This document shows, in pieces, positions 7,918 through 16,184 of a stretch of DNA of 64,000 nucleotides. The DNA is from Cyanobium sp. CZS48M. GTDB lineage: Bacteria > Cyanobacteriota > Cyanobacteriia > PCC-6307 > Cyanobiaceae. Position 1 is the first letter of the stretch, and every line of letters begins with the position of its first letter. The position numbers and the translations under genes are program-made. A model generated the notes under the pieces. The model did not search any database, was not told the origin of the DNA, and saw only the letters and a list, made by a program, of their open reading frames with translations. The stretch is from contig JAUCZK010000001.1 of the NCBI GenBank assembly GCA_030373145.1, positions 124,001 to 188,000 on the forward strand. The letters are read 5' to 3'.

Positions 7918-9480
7918 TCAGGCCAGGGCAGGCACCGGCTGGCTGGCGGGGCCGAGGAACAGCCGGTAGGCCGGGTTCAAGGTCTCATCCCAGTGGCGGT
8001 AGCCCAGGCCGGAGAGAAAAAGCTCCCAGGCGCCGGATTCGTGCTCTTCCACCTGAACGCCCACCACGATGCGGCCCACGTCGGCCCCCTGGTTGCGGTA
8101 GTGAAAAATGCTGATCGTCCAGCTGGGGTGCAGGGCGTTGACGAAGGCCATCAGCGCGCCCGGCCGCTCGGGAAACTCGAAGCGGTAGAGCAGCTCCCGC
8201 GGTGCGGAGCCGCCGGCATGGCAGGCGGCTTCCGGCAGACGGCCACCCACCATGTGGCGCAGGTGCAGCTTGGCCAGCTCGTTGCCGCTCAGATCAAGGC
8301 AGGGGAAGCCGCCGGCGCCCAGCTGGCTGATCAGCGCTTCGGTGTCGCGGTGCCCTTCGATCTGGACCCCCAGGAAAATGTGGGCCAGACGGTGGTCGGC
8401 CATCCGGTAGCTGAATTCAGTCAGGCTGCGGGGGGCCAGCAGTTCGCAGAGCTGGCGCAGGCTGCCCGGACGCTCGGGAATCTCCACCGCCAGCATCGCT
8501 TCGCGTTCCTCCCCCAGCTCGGCCCGCTCGGCCACGAAGCGCAGGCGATCGAAATTCATGTTGGCGCCGCAGGCCACGGCCACCAGGGTGCGCTGCTTCA
8601 GGCCCCGTCGCTGCACGTCGGCCTTCATGCCGGCCACGGCAAGGGCCCCCGCCGGCTCGAGGATCGAGCGGGTGTCCTCGAACACGTCCTTGATGGCGGC
8701 GCAGATCTCATCGGTGTCCACCGTGACCATGGCATCGACGTAGCGCTGGGCCAGGGCAAAGGTGTGCTCCCCCACCTGGCGCACGGCCACCCCATCGGCG
8801 AACAGTCCCACCTGGTCCAGGCTCACCCGCCGGCCCGCCGCCAGGGAGCGGGTCATGGCATCGGCATCCACCGGCTCCACACCGATCACCTCCACCTGGG
8901 GCCAGACGCTCTTGATGAAGGCGGCGATGCCGGCGATCAGCCCGCCGCCGCCCACGGCCACATAGATGGCATCGGGGGGAGCGGAGCACTGGCGCAGGAT
9001 CTCCAGGCCCACGGTGCCCTGACCGGCGATCACCTCCGGATCGTCGAAGGGATGGATGAAGGTGAGGCCCAGCTCCTGCTCCAGGCTCCTGGCCCGCTGG
9101 CAGGCCTCGTCGTAGGTGTCTCCGTGCAGCAGCACCTCGGCGCCGCGGGCGGCCACGGCCCGCACCTTCACCGCCGGGGTGGTGAGCGGCATCACGATCA
9201 GGGCGTGACAGCCCAGCTTCTCGGCCGCCAGGGCCACCCCCTGGGCATGGTTGCCGGCGCTGGCGGCGATCACCCCACGCTTGAGTTCAGCCGGGTTGAG
9301 CTGGGCCATGCGGTTGTAGGCCCCGCGCAGCTTGAAGGAGAACACCGGCTGGAGGTCCTCGCGTTTGAGCAGCACGGTGTTGCCGAGCCGCCGCGACAGG
9401 TTGGGGGCCTGATCGAGCGGCGACTCGATCGCCACGTCGTAGACCCGCGCCCGCAGGATGCGCTGCAGTATGTCGTCCAT
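7918..9480 (-). CDS. ilvA: Threonine ammonia-lyase, biosynthetic
   Basis: PLP enzyme that deaminates threonine to 2-oxobutanoate, the committed step of isoleucine synthesis. The 520-aa length is that of the allosteric long form. Visible: PLP lysine in FSFKLRGAYN, the SAGNHAQGVALAA loop, the glycine-rich phosphate-binding loop VGGGGLIAGIA, and two C-terminal ACT-like regulatory domains (about 330-420 and 425-510) expected to bind isoleucine and valine. I chose ATG at 9480 (MDDILQRILRARVYDVA), the family's normal N-terminus; a longer frame exists but is not conserved-looking. The branched-chain aminotransferase ilvE lies far away at 62.8 kb. Confidence 0.95.
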   Translation of the reverse strand: MDDILQRILRARVYDVAIESPLDQAPNLSRRLGNTVLLKREDLQPVFSFKLRGAYNRMAQLNPAELKRGVIAASAGNHAQGVALAAEKLGCHALIVMPLTTPAVKVRAVAARGAEVLLHGDTYDEACQRARSLEQELGLTFIHPFDDPEVIAGQGTVGLEILRQCSAPPDAIYVAVGGGGLIAGIAAFIKSVWPQVEVIGVEPVDADAMTRSLAAGRRVSLDQVGLFADGVAVRQVGEHTFALAQRYVDAMVTVDTDEICAAIKDVFEDTRSILEPAGALAVAGMKADVQRRGLKQRTLVAVACGANMNFDRLRFVAERAELGEEREAMLAVEIPERPGSLRQLCELLAPRSLTEFSYRMADHRLAHIFLGVQIEGHRDTEALISQLGAGGFPCLDLSGNELAKLHLRHMVGGRLPEAACHAGGSAPRELLYRFEFPERPGALMAFVNALHPSWTISIFHYRNQGADVGRIVVGVQVEEHESGAWELFLSGLGYRHWDETLNPAYRLFLGPASQPVPALA

Positions 9481-9587
9481 GGCTCCAGTGTGCCGGGCCG
9501 AAGAGCGGCTGGCCTCAGGAAAGGTGACCGTTGCCCCCACTCCCCCGAAGGCAGGCCGTAGATTGAATTCTCAGAACTGATCAGGGT

Positions 9588-11501
9588 ATGCATCTCAGCG
9601 AGCTGAGCCATCCCAACCAGCTGCATGGCCTCAGCATCGGCGAGCTTGAAGCCATAGCTCGTCAGATTCGTGAGAAGCATCTGGAGGTGGTGTCCACCAG
9701 CGGCGGTCACCTAGGACCGGGGCTGGGTGTGGTGGAACTCACCCTGGCCCTCTACCAGACCCTCGACCTGGAGACGGACCGGGTGGTCTGGGATGTGGGC
9801 CATCAGGCCTATCCCCACAAGTTGATCACGGGGCGTTACCACCAGTTCCACACCCTGCGCCAGCAGGGGGGGGTGGCCGGCTACCTCAAGCGTAGCGAGT
9901 GCCGCTTCGACCACTTCGGCGCCGGTCACGCCTCCACGAGCATTTCGGCGGCCCTGGGCATGGCCCTGGCTCGCGACCGCCGCGGCGACGACTACAAGTG
10001 CGTGGCGGTGATCGGCGATGGCGCCCTCACCGGTGGCATGGCGCTGGAGGCGATCAACCACGCCGGTCACCTCCCCAGGACTCCCCTGCTGGTGGTGCTG
10101 AACGACAACGACATGTCGATCTCAGCTCCGGTGGGCGCCCTCTCCACCTATCTCAACCGCATGCGCTTGAGCCCGCCGCTGCAGTTCCTCTCCGGCAGCG
10201 CCGAGGAGGCCTTCAAGCACCTGCCCTTCATGCACGGCGAACTGCCGCCCGAGCTGGAGCGCTTGAAGGAGAGCATGCGCCGGCTGGCGGTGCCCAAGGT
10301 GGGCGCCGTGTTCGAGGAACTGGGCTTCACCTACATGGGCCCGATCGACGGCCACGACATCGCCGAGATGGTTCGCACTTTCACTGCCGCCCACCGCTGC
10401 GAAGGGCCGGTGCTGGTGCATGTGGCCACCATCAAGGGCAAGGGCTACCCCTACGCCGAGGCCGATCAGGTGGCGTACCACGCCCAGTCCGCCTTCGACC
10501 TCAAGACCGGCAAGGGCTTTCCCTCCGGCAAACCGAAACCGCCCAGCTACAGCAAGGTCTTCGGCCAGACCCTGGTGCGCATCTGTGAGCAGGACCCCAC
10601 CGTGGTGGGCATCACGGCGGCCATGGCCACCGGCACCGGCCTTGATCTGCTCGAGAAGGCCCTGCCCAAGCAGTACTTCGATGTGGGCATCGCCGAGCAG
10701 CATGCCGTCACCATGGCGGCGGGCATGGCCACGGCCGGGCTCAAGCCGGTGGTGGCGATCTACAGCACCTTCCTCCAGCGGGCCTTCGACCAGCTCATCC
10801 ACGACGTGGGCATCCAGAAGCTGCCGGTGACGTTCGTGCTCGATCGCGCCGGCATCGTCGGTGCCGATGGACCCACCCACCAGGGCCAATACGACATCAG
10901 CTACCTGCGCGCCGTGCCCAACTTCACGGTAATGGCGCCCAAGGATGAGGCGGAGCTGCAGCGGATGCTGGTCACCTCCATCGGCCACAGCGGCCCCTGC
11001 GCCATCCGCATCCCGCGCGGGGAAGGCGAAGGGGTGCCGCTGATGGAGGAGGGCTGGGAACCTCTGGAGATCGGCCATGGCGAGCAGCTGGCCGATGGCG
11101 ATGATCTGCTGATCGTGGCCTACGGGGCCATGGTGGCTCCGGCCATGGCCACCGCCGGCCTGCTGCAGGAAAAGGGCATCAGGGCCGCGGTGGTGAACGC
11201 CCGTTTCCTGCGTCCCCTCGATGAAAGCCTGATCCTGCCTCTGGCCCGCCGCATCGGCCGGGTGGTGACGATGGAGGAAGGCGCCCTGGCCGGAGGCTTC
11301 GGCGCAGCAGTGGTCGAATCTTTCAACGACCACGACCTGATGGTGCCCGTGTATCGCATCGGCATCCCCGACCAGCTGGTGGACCATGCCAGCCCGGATC
11401 AGAGCAAGGTTGCCCTCGGGCTCACCCCGCCCCAGATGGCCGAGAGCATCCTGCAGCGCTTCGCCCTGCTGGGGATCCCACGCCAGCCGCTCACTGTCTG
11501 A
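9588..11501 (+). CDS. dxs: 1-deoxy-D-xylulose-5-phosphate synthase
   Basis: Thiamine-diphosphate enzyme that condenses pyruvate with glyceraldehyde 3-phosphate. It is the first step of the MEP pathway supplying carotenoids, phytol and quinone side chains. At 637 aa it is full length. Visible: [17 protein letters not shown], the ThDP motif [18 protein letters not shown] ... LNDNDMSIS, the transketolase-like pyrimidine domain [12 protein letters not shown], and [21 protein letters not shown] at 9588 gives the [12 protein letters not shown] start typical of cyanobacteria. It is divergent from ilvA across a 107-bp gap that must hold both promoters, and it ends 42 bp before a strong terminator. 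Confidence 0.97.
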   Translation: MHLSELSHPNQLHGLSIGELEAIARQIREKHLEVVSTSGGHLGPGLGVVELTLALYQTLDLETDRVVWDVGHQAYPHKLITGRYHQFHTLRQQGGVAGYLKRSECRFDHFGAGHASTSISAALGMALARDRRGDDYKCVAVIGDGALTGGMALEAINHAGHLPRTPLLVVLNDNDMSISAPVGALSTYLNRMRLSPPLQFLSGSAEEAFKHLPFMHGELPPELERLKESMRRLAVPKVGAVFEELGFTYMGPIDGHDIAEMVRTFTAAHRCEGPVLVHVATIKGKGYPYAEADQVAYHAQSAFDLKTGKGFPSGKPKPPSYSKVFGQTLVRICEQDPTVVGITAAMATGTGLDLLEKALPKQYFDVGIAEQHAVTMAAGMATAGLKPVVAIYSTFLQRAFDQLIHDVGIQKLPVTFVLDRAGIVGADGPTHQGQYDISYLRAVPNFTVMAPKDEAELQRMLVTSIGHSGPCAIRIPRGEGEGVPLMEEGWEPLEIGHGEQLADGDDLLIVAYGAMVAPAMATAGLLQEKGIRAAVVNARFLRPLDESLILPLARRIGRVVTMEEGALAGGFGAAVVESFNDHDLMVPVYRIGIPDQLVDHASPDQSKVALGLTPPQMAESILQRFALLGIPRQPLTV

Positions 11502-11543
11502 GCGCTCAGCTCAGGCTGGGATGCCTGTCTAAGCGCTCAGCAC

Positions 11544-11569
11544 AAAAGGCGGGGGGTTGCCCGCCTTTT
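11544..11569. terminator. Bidirectional intrinsic terminator between dxs and psaK
   Basis: A 10-bp perfect stem (AAAAGGCGGG at 11544-11553 with CCCGCCTTTT at 11560-11569) has a short loop. T-rich ends on both strands suit termination of the converging dxs (+) and psaK (-) transcripts. An octamer GCGCTCAG occurs twice just to the left (around 11501-11509 and 11533-11540). Confidence 0.85.
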
Positions 11570-11612
11570 GCTTCGCTTGTGCAGGGCTGGTGCGTGACGG
11601 AAGCTCTGGGCT

Positions 11613-11870
11613 TCAGAGCACGCCGCGGGACGCCAGGCCCTGGATGGCGCCGATGCCGAAGATGTGCCCCAGGCTGGTGGTGGCCAGCAGGGAGGCGTGA
11701 CTGAAGCCGCCGAAGAAGCGGTCGTTGGGGAGCTTGGCGCCCTCGGAGGGGTACTTGATGGTGGCTTTGCCGATGCCAATGGCGATCACATTGCACACAA
11801 TCATCACCAACGCCACCTTCGGCGACCAGGTCAGCGAGGCAGGCGCCATGGCGAGAAGAGGAGCGATCAT
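11613..11870 (-). CDS. psaK: Photosystem I reaction centre subunit PsaK
   Basis: An 85-aa two-helix membrane subunit at the rim of photosystem I that binds chlorophyll and carotenoid and helps dock antenna. Visible: first helix VALVMIVCNVIAIGIGKATI, the stromal loop with KLPNDRFFGGFS, and a second helix TTSLGHIFGIGAIQGLASRG, the usual PsaK C-terminus. The ATG at 11870 overlaps the stop of the DUF3593 gene as ATGA (11867-11870), so translation is probably coupled. This makes psaK the last gene of a DUF2499-DUF3593-psaK unit. Confidence 0.96.
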   Translation of the reverse strand: MIAPLLAMAPASLTWSPKVALVMIVCNVIAIGIGKATIKYPSEGAKLPNDRFFGGFSHASLLATTSLGHIFGIGAIQGLASRGVL

Positions 11871-12349
11871 GGTGGATCAAAAACTGACGCCCCATCCTGC
11901 GGGGGAACCGTTGGCGGATCACCGGTGCTTAAGACTTGTTCACTGCCCTGGCCCGTTGCCTGGGCCTCAGGATCGGCTGGCTGCTGGTCTCTGACAGCGG
12001 GGTTGTCAGCGCCGCTGTCAGTGCGGCTGAAGCCCCAGAGCACCAGCAGGTTGGCCACCGTGAGGAAGACCTCCGCTCCCCCATGGAGGGGATCCACATC
12101 GGCCAGCTGCCTTCCGAAGCGCTGCTCCGCCAGCACCGCGGCGGCGATGGTGACCCCCACGAACACCAGCGTGAACTGGAAACCGCGCAGGGCCAGGGGC
12201 GGGAAACGCTTGCTGGCTGCGGCCCAGCGCAGGAAGGCCAGATAGGGCAGCAGAGAGAGGACGAACAGGGGGCCGGGATCAACCGCCGCGAGGGAGGCCA
12301 ACAAGCCGCCGGATGACGAGACGGCGGCGATGGGCCCTAGGGCACTCAT
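11867..12349 (-). CDS. DUF3593 membrane protein
   Basis: A 160-aa membrane protein of the DUF3593 family, found in cyanobacteria and plants, function unknown. Visible: three hydrophobic segments, including the hallmark DPGPLFVLSLLPYLAFLRWA, then RGFQFTLVFVGVTIAAAVLA, and GGAEVFLTVANLLVLWGFSR. The last about 45 residues are a polar, probably disordered tail. ATG at 12349 overlaps the DUF2499 stop as ATGA, and its own stop overlaps the psaK start the same way. I infer a role connected with photosystem I or thylakoid membranes from this arrangement. Confidence 0.85.
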   Translation of the reverse strand: MSALGPIAAVSSSGGLLASLAAVDPGPLFVLSLLPYLAFLRWAAASKRFPPLALRGFQFTLVFVGVTIAAAVLAEQRFGRQLADVDPLHGGAEVFLTVANLLVLWGFSRTDSGADNPAVRDQQPADPEAQATGQGSEQVLSTGDPPTVPPQDGASVFDPP

Positions 12350-12657
12350 GACCGGCTCCCTTTTGGCAGCAGCGTCCAGGCCGCCGCTGCCAGAGCCACA
12401 TTGCCCAGCAAGGTGGTGCCGGCCTGAAACACCACCAGCCCCTGAAGCTCGATGGGGTTGTCGAACAAATGCCAGGTGCAGGCTGCCATGGCGCTCACCA
12501 GGGCCGGCAGCATGGCCAGGGCGAGCCAGCGCCACTCGGTTTCGCTGCGGCGCTCACCCCAGTGGATCACGGCCGCCATGGCCAGGATCCACTCCAGGAC
12601 CGAGGCCACATGGATCCACCAGGTGGGCAGTGAAAGGGCATGCATGGCGCCCGGCAC
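12346..12657 (-). CDS. DUF2499 membrane protein
   Basis: A 103-aa protein of the DUF2499 family, present in cyanobacteria and plant plastids, function unknown. Hallmarks: LSLPTWWIHVASVLEWILAM near the N-terminus, then the conserved ACTWHLFDNP motif between helices, then a C-terminal helix LLGNVALAAAAWTLL. The start may be ATG 12657 or the ATG four codons later. It is the first gene of the coupled DUF2499-DUF3593-psaK set, and a terminator lies just upstream, separating it from hli. The stop overlaps the next ATG (12346-12349). Confidence 0.87.
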   Translation of the reverse strand: MPGAMHALSLPTWWIHVASVLEWILAMAAVIHWGERRSETEWRWLALAMLPALVSAMAACTWHLFDNPIELQGLVVFQAGTTLLGNVALAAAAWTLLPKGSRS

Positions 12658-12678
12658 CCAGGTGGACCAGCAATGTAC

Positions 12679-12707
12679 AAAACCCCGCCCGGATTGCCGG
12701 ACGGGGT
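12679..12707 (-). terminator. Intrinsic terminator downstream of hli
   Basis: An 11-bp stem (ACCCCGCCCGG at about 12681-12691 with CCGGACGGGGT at 12696-12706) contains one C/A position that becomes a G-U pair in the minus-strand transcript, followed by UUUU in that direction. It therefore reads as a terminator for hli on the minus strand and separates hli from the DUF2499 operon. Confidence 0.8.
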
Positions 12708-12731
12708 TACGGTGATGCTGATCAACCGAGT

Positions 12732-12875
12732 TCAGCCGAGGCCGATCTGGCCGAGGATGCCTTGGCCGGTGAGCAGTTCGGTGGCCAGGCCGATCACGAA
12801 GCCGAGCATGGCCAGACGGCCATTCCAGGTTTCAGCGAAGGAGACGAAACCGAAGCGGGAGTCGGAGCTGGACAT
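12732..12875 (-). CDS. hli: High-light-inducible protein (Hli/Scp)
   Basis: A 47-aa single-helix chlorophyll a/b-binding-like protein that protects photosystems and carries chlorophyll during stress and assembly. The chlorophyll-binding signature ETWNGRLAMLGFVIG (E-x-x-N-x-R-x-A-M) is intact, followed by ATELLTGQGILGQIGL, the common C-terminus. ATG at 12873-12875 gives MSSSDSRFGFV. The longer frame upstream is not Hli-like. The gene has its own terminator and an AT-richer upstream stretch (about 12880-12910), so it is probably monocistronic and stress-regulated. Confidence 0.93.
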   Translation of the reverse strand: MSSSDSRFGFVSFAETWNGRLAMLGFVIGLATELLTGQGILGQIGLG

Positions 12876-13015
12876 TGCATGTGAAGCAGTGTTGCGCAAA
12901 TTGTAACAGGAGGTAACCGCTCTGTCCATGGTCCCGGCGTTGACCGCAGGGCCCCGGGGTCTTTGGCGAGTCGTCCCTGGTCCCGTAGCCTCCCTGCAGA
13001 TCGCATCGGTGTTCG

Positions 13016-14074
13016 GTGGGGCCAAGGCAGAAGGGGGTTCAACCGCTGCTGTGCGGCTACTACGGCGAGCACAACCTGGGCGACGATGCCCTGCTCAGCG
13101 CCCTGCTGGCGCAGCTGCCCGAGGGCTGTGATCCCATGGTCACGGCCTTCGATCAGGGGGAAGTGCAGCAGCGCCTGGGGGTGCGCACCTGTCCGAGGCG
13201 CGATTTCAAGGCGGTGCGCCGTGCTCTAGGCCGCTGTGATGCCCTTGTGCTGGGCGGCGGCAGTTTGCTCCAGGACGCCACCAGCTTCCGCAGCCTCCTT
13301 TATTACGCCGCGTTGATCATCTCGGCACGGCTGCAGGGCAAGCCTGTGCTGCTCTGGGGCCAGGGACTGGGACCCCTGCGCCGTCGCCGCAGCCGCCTGC
13401 TGGTGCGGCGACTTCTGAACCTGGTACAGGCCAGTAGCTGGCGCGATCCGGGCTCGGCAGGGCTGGCGGCTGCCTGGGGACGGCCAGGCGAGCTCGGCAG
13501 TGATCCGGTCTGGTCGTTGGCGACCAGGCGCTGGCATGGGCAAGAAGGCCCCCTGGTGCTGTGCTGGCGGCCCACACCACTGCTGGAGGGCGAGCGCTGG
13601 AGGCCCCTGCTGGAGGCCCTCGATGCCGTGGCAGCCGCGGCGGATCGAGAGGTGATCTGGTTGCCGTTTCACCGGGATCAGGACAGGGGTTTGCTCGCTT
13701 CGCTGGATCGCCAGGGACTGGTCCCCCGGCGGCTGGTCCAGCGCAGCCGCGAAGAGCTCGTGGCCACTCCCGAGGAGGCGATGGAGATCTTCAGCCGCGC
13801 CTCCCTGGTGCTCTCGATGCGGCTGCACGGGCTGATCGTGGCGGCCCTGGCCGGTGCCCCCCTGGTGGCCCTCAGCTACGACCCGAAGGTGCGAGCTGCC
13901 TCCGATGCCCTGGCCTGCCCCTGCCTCGACCTCGACCAGCCCCAGGACGCGCGCACCTTGGAGCAGCAGTGGCTGCAGCAGCTGCAGAGCCCCCCTCCGC
14001 CGCAGCGGATCGAGGAACTGCGCCTGGGAAGCCAGGTTCATGCTGAGCTGCTGAGCCGCTGGCTGGGACACTGA
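13016..14074 (+). CDS. csaB: Polysaccharide pyruvyl transferase, CsaB family
   Basis: Predicted to transfer a pyruvyl group from PEP to a cell-wall polysaccharide. In Bacillus-type systems CsaB makes the ketal that anchors SLH-domain proteins; cyanobacterial outer-membrane SLH porins need an equivalent ligand. The 352-aa protein has the family opening CGYYGEHNLGDDALL, LVLGGGSLLQDATS, LLWGQGLGPL, and the C-terminal SMRLHGLIVAALAGAPLVALSYDPKV. The start is GTG at 13016; no ATG lies close upstream. It stands alone, divergent from hli. Confidence 0.9.
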   Translation: MGPRQKGVQPLLCGYYGEHNLGDDALLSALLAQLPEGCDPMVTAFDQGEVQQRLGVRTCPRRDFKAVRRALGRCDALVLGGGSLLQDATSFRSLLYYAALIISARLQGKPVLLWGQGLGPLRRRRSRLLVRRLLNLVQASSWRDPGSAGLAAAWGRPGELGSDPVWSLATRRWHGQEGPLVLCWRPTPLLEGERWRPLLEALDAVAAAADREVIWLPFHRDQDRGLLASLDRQGLVPRRLVQRSREELVATPEEAMEIFSRASLVLSMRLHGLIVAALAGAPLVALSYDPKVRAASDALACPCLDLDQPQDARTLEQQWLQQLQSPPPPQRIEELRLGSQVHAELLSRWLGH

Positions 14075-14101
14075 GCTCGCTCAGGCCTTATCAGCGCTCA
14101 C

Positions 14102-14680
14102 TCAGGCCTGCAGGCGCTGGAGTTCATCAAGCACCTCAAGGCTGTGGCCCAGGGGGCGCACTGCCACCCAGCGGGCCCGCAGCACCCCCTCGGGATCAAT
14201 CAAAAAGGTGTGCCGCTTGGAGAACGGAGCAATCCAAGATCCATAGCTCTGGCTCACCGCTCCGCCTGGATCAGAGAGCAGGGGAAACACCAGCCCCTCG
14301 CTGTCGCAGAAGGAGGCATGCTCGGCCACATCATCCGCGCTGATGCCCACCACCTCGGCGCCGTGTTGATGAAACTGCTCGAGGTCTTGCTGAAATCCCC
14401 TGGCCTCCAGGGTGCAGCCGCCGGTGAAATCCTTGGGATAGAAGTAGAGCGCCAGCCAACGGCCCTGGAAGTCGTTGAGCCCGAGGTTGCCGGAGGCATC
14501 AAGGCCTGGCCCGAACCCCGGCAGACGAAAGTCTGGGGCAGGTTGATCGAGAGCAGGCAGAACACCCCCAATGGCCTGAGCCTTAGCGGGCCAGGCCAGG
14601 AGGGGTGCGCTCAATCCAGGAATCACCAGAGCGGCGGTGGCGTGAACGAGCGCTCCTTCCAGGAGTTGGCGGCGATTCAC
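14102..14680 (-). CDS. Exported peroxiredoxin (PrxQ/Bcp-like)
   Basis: Thiol peroxidase that reduces hydrogen and alkyl peroxides. Peroxidatic Cys lies in FYPKDFTGGCTLEARGF. The usual second Cys five residues later is missing (Arg instead), but ASFCDSEGL supplies a Cys further on, the position used as resolving Cys in some Bcp proteins. The N-terminus starting at GTG 14680 (NRRQLLEGALVH, hydrophobic core, AKAQA) looks like a Tat- or Sec-type signal peptide, so it probably acts in the lumen or periplasm. A longer start at 14749 would overlap the end of rpmB by 47 bp, so I prefer 14680; GTG context is weak. Confidence 0.85.
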   Translation of the reverse strand: MNRRQLLEGALVHATAALVIPGLSAPLLAWPAKAQAIGGVLPALDQPAPDFRLPGFGPGLDASGNLGLNDFQGRWLALYFYPKDFTGGCTLEARGFQQDLEQFHQHGAEVVGISADDVAEHASFCDSEGLVFPLLSDPGGAVSQSYGSWIAPFSKRHTFLIDPEGVLRARWVAVRPLGHSLEVLDELQRLQA

Positions 14681-14702
14681 AACGGCTGAGCGCTTTGGAG
14701 AC

Positions 14703-14939
14703 TCAGAGTTTGGCCAGGTTGACGCCCAGTTCGCGAGCGTAGGCGCCAAGGCCTTTTTTCTGGATGGTGCGCAGGGTGCTGGTGGCCACCCGCAGCTTCA
14801 CCCAGCGGTTGCCTTCAGCCCACCAGAGGCGGCGTTCCTGCAGGTTCACCTGCTGGAGTTTCTTGGTGCGCACGTGGGAATGGCTGACAGCCATGCCGTT
14901 GTTGGCGCGCTTGCCGGTGAGCTGACAAACCCGGGACAT
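14703..14939 (-). CDS. rpmB: 50S ribosomal protein L28
   Basis: A 78-aa ribosomal protein. [20 protein letters not shown] is the standard opening, followed by [18 protein letters not shown] and the basic C-terminal [21 protein letters not shown] at 14939. The exported peroxiredoxin follows 22 bp downstream and may be cotranscribed. The 146 bp between this gene and the metallophosphatase end (14940-15085) shows no recognisable feature beyond the likely rpmB promoter. Confidence 0.97.
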   Translation of the reverse strand: MSRVCQLTGKRANNGMAVSHSHVRTKKLQQVNLQERRLWWAEGNRWVKLRVATSTLRTIQKKGLGAYARELGVNLAKL

Positions 14940-15085
14940 GAAGGCAACCGATACTCAGTGGACGGGCAGCAACCAGTGACCTGGATGGCGCTAAGAAGCC
15001 ACCTTAACAAAGGGGTGGACCTGCCAAAACTGAATCAGCCAGGCGGAACCTGCTGGCGCTGCTCAGCTTGGAGGAGCAGCAGCAC

Positions 15086-15991
15086 TCAGGGCTTGATCAG
15101 CTGGCCAGCCGGGTTGATGGCTGCTCGATCGATCGACTTCCCTTTGGAATCCCAGGCCTGGATCAGCAACTGGTTGTTGCTGGCCGCGAGCTCGGCGAAG
15201 CTGTGGGCGCTGATGGCTCGGGCGCTGTTGGGCCCGGGGGTCACCGGGCGCAGATAGGCGCCGCCACCGCCCACCACCAGGTAGGTGGTGCCATTGATCG
15301 GCTTGCTGCGCTCGTAGTTGTGCTCATGGCCATTGATGTAGAGCTGCACCCCGAATTGTCGAAACAAGGGGGCCAGTCGAGCCCTGGCCGCTTCGTTATT
15401 GCCGTAGTGCCCGGAGGACTGGATCGGATGGTGAGCCACTACCACCTTCCAGGGGGCTTTGCTGGCGGCGAGGGCCCGTTTCAGCCAGGGCAACTGGCGA
15501 CCCCAGTCGGCGTTGACGTTGGAGTCGAGCATGAAGAACTCCACCGGCCCCCTGGCCAGGGTGTACCAGCGTCCCTTCATCCCGAAGGGGCGATAGGCGA
15601 TCTGGGGATCGCCATTGGCCGTGCGGATGTCGTGGTTGCCCAGCACGGCATGGAAGGGGACGCCGGCATCGAGCAACGCCTTGTAGGGGGTGGTGAATTT
15701 CTCCTTCACCTGGCTGATGTCGCCCTTGGGATAGATGTTGTCGCCCCCGAGCACCACAAGATCCACGGGTCGGGCGCGATGGACGGCCGCCATGGCTCGC
15801 CCCACAGCCCGCTGGGCCTCGTTGCCGCCGCCGGTGTCGGCCACGGCCAACCAGTGCAGGCGGTCAGCTCCCGGTCTTACCGGCGTGGCGACCTGGCCCA
15901 GGCTCTGACGCTCCAGCAGCACCGCACCCGCCAGAGCGCCGCCAAGCAGTAGTCCCAGCAGCTGACGGCGGCCGAGACGGCTGGTGTCCAT
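15086..15991 (-). CDS. Exported metallophosphoesterase (purple-acid-phosphatase-like)
   Basis: A calcineurin-like phosphoesterase resembling type-5 acid phosphatases. Metal-ligand motifs in order: VADTG, LGGDNIYPKG, VLGNHDIR, VVAHHPIQSSGHYG and INGHEHNYERS, the full set for a two-metal centre. The 301-aa protein starts with a twin-arginine-type signal (LGRRQLLGLLLGGALAG), so it is probably exported folded to the periplasm, where it could release phosphate from organic esters. The window also contains pstCAB, but no regulatory link is visible. ATG at 15991. The 193 bp upstream, before the htpG end, holds nothing I can identify. Confidence 0.87.
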   Translation of the reverse strand: MDTSRLGRRQLLGLLLGGALAGAVLLERQSLGQVATPVRPGADRLHWLAVADTGGGNEAQRAVGRAMAAVHRARPVDLVVLGGDNIYPKGDISQVKEKFTTPYKALLDAGVPFHAVLGNHDIRTANGDPQIAYRPFGMKGRWYTLARGPVEFFMLDSNVNADWGRQLPWLKRALAASKAPWKVVVAHHPIQSSGHYGNNEAARARLAPLFRQFGVQLYINGHEHNYERSKPINGTTYLVVGGGGAYLRPVTPGPNSARAISAHSFAELAASNNQLLIQAWDSKGKSIDRAAINPAGQLIKP

Positions 15992-16184
15992 GGGCTCAGA
16001 TGGGGGAGAGGTGGCTCACGCTATCGGCCGAATCGACCCAAGACCTCCCCCCCAGGGGCTGCTCTGCTCAGCCTGACGCAACCGGGTGAATCGGTGAGGA
16101 AGCCCGCCGATGGTTGCAGCGTCCTCGTCACCCTCTCAAGGCAACACTTCAGAGCGCAGGTCCAGGGCGGTTTGCGCCGGAGCC

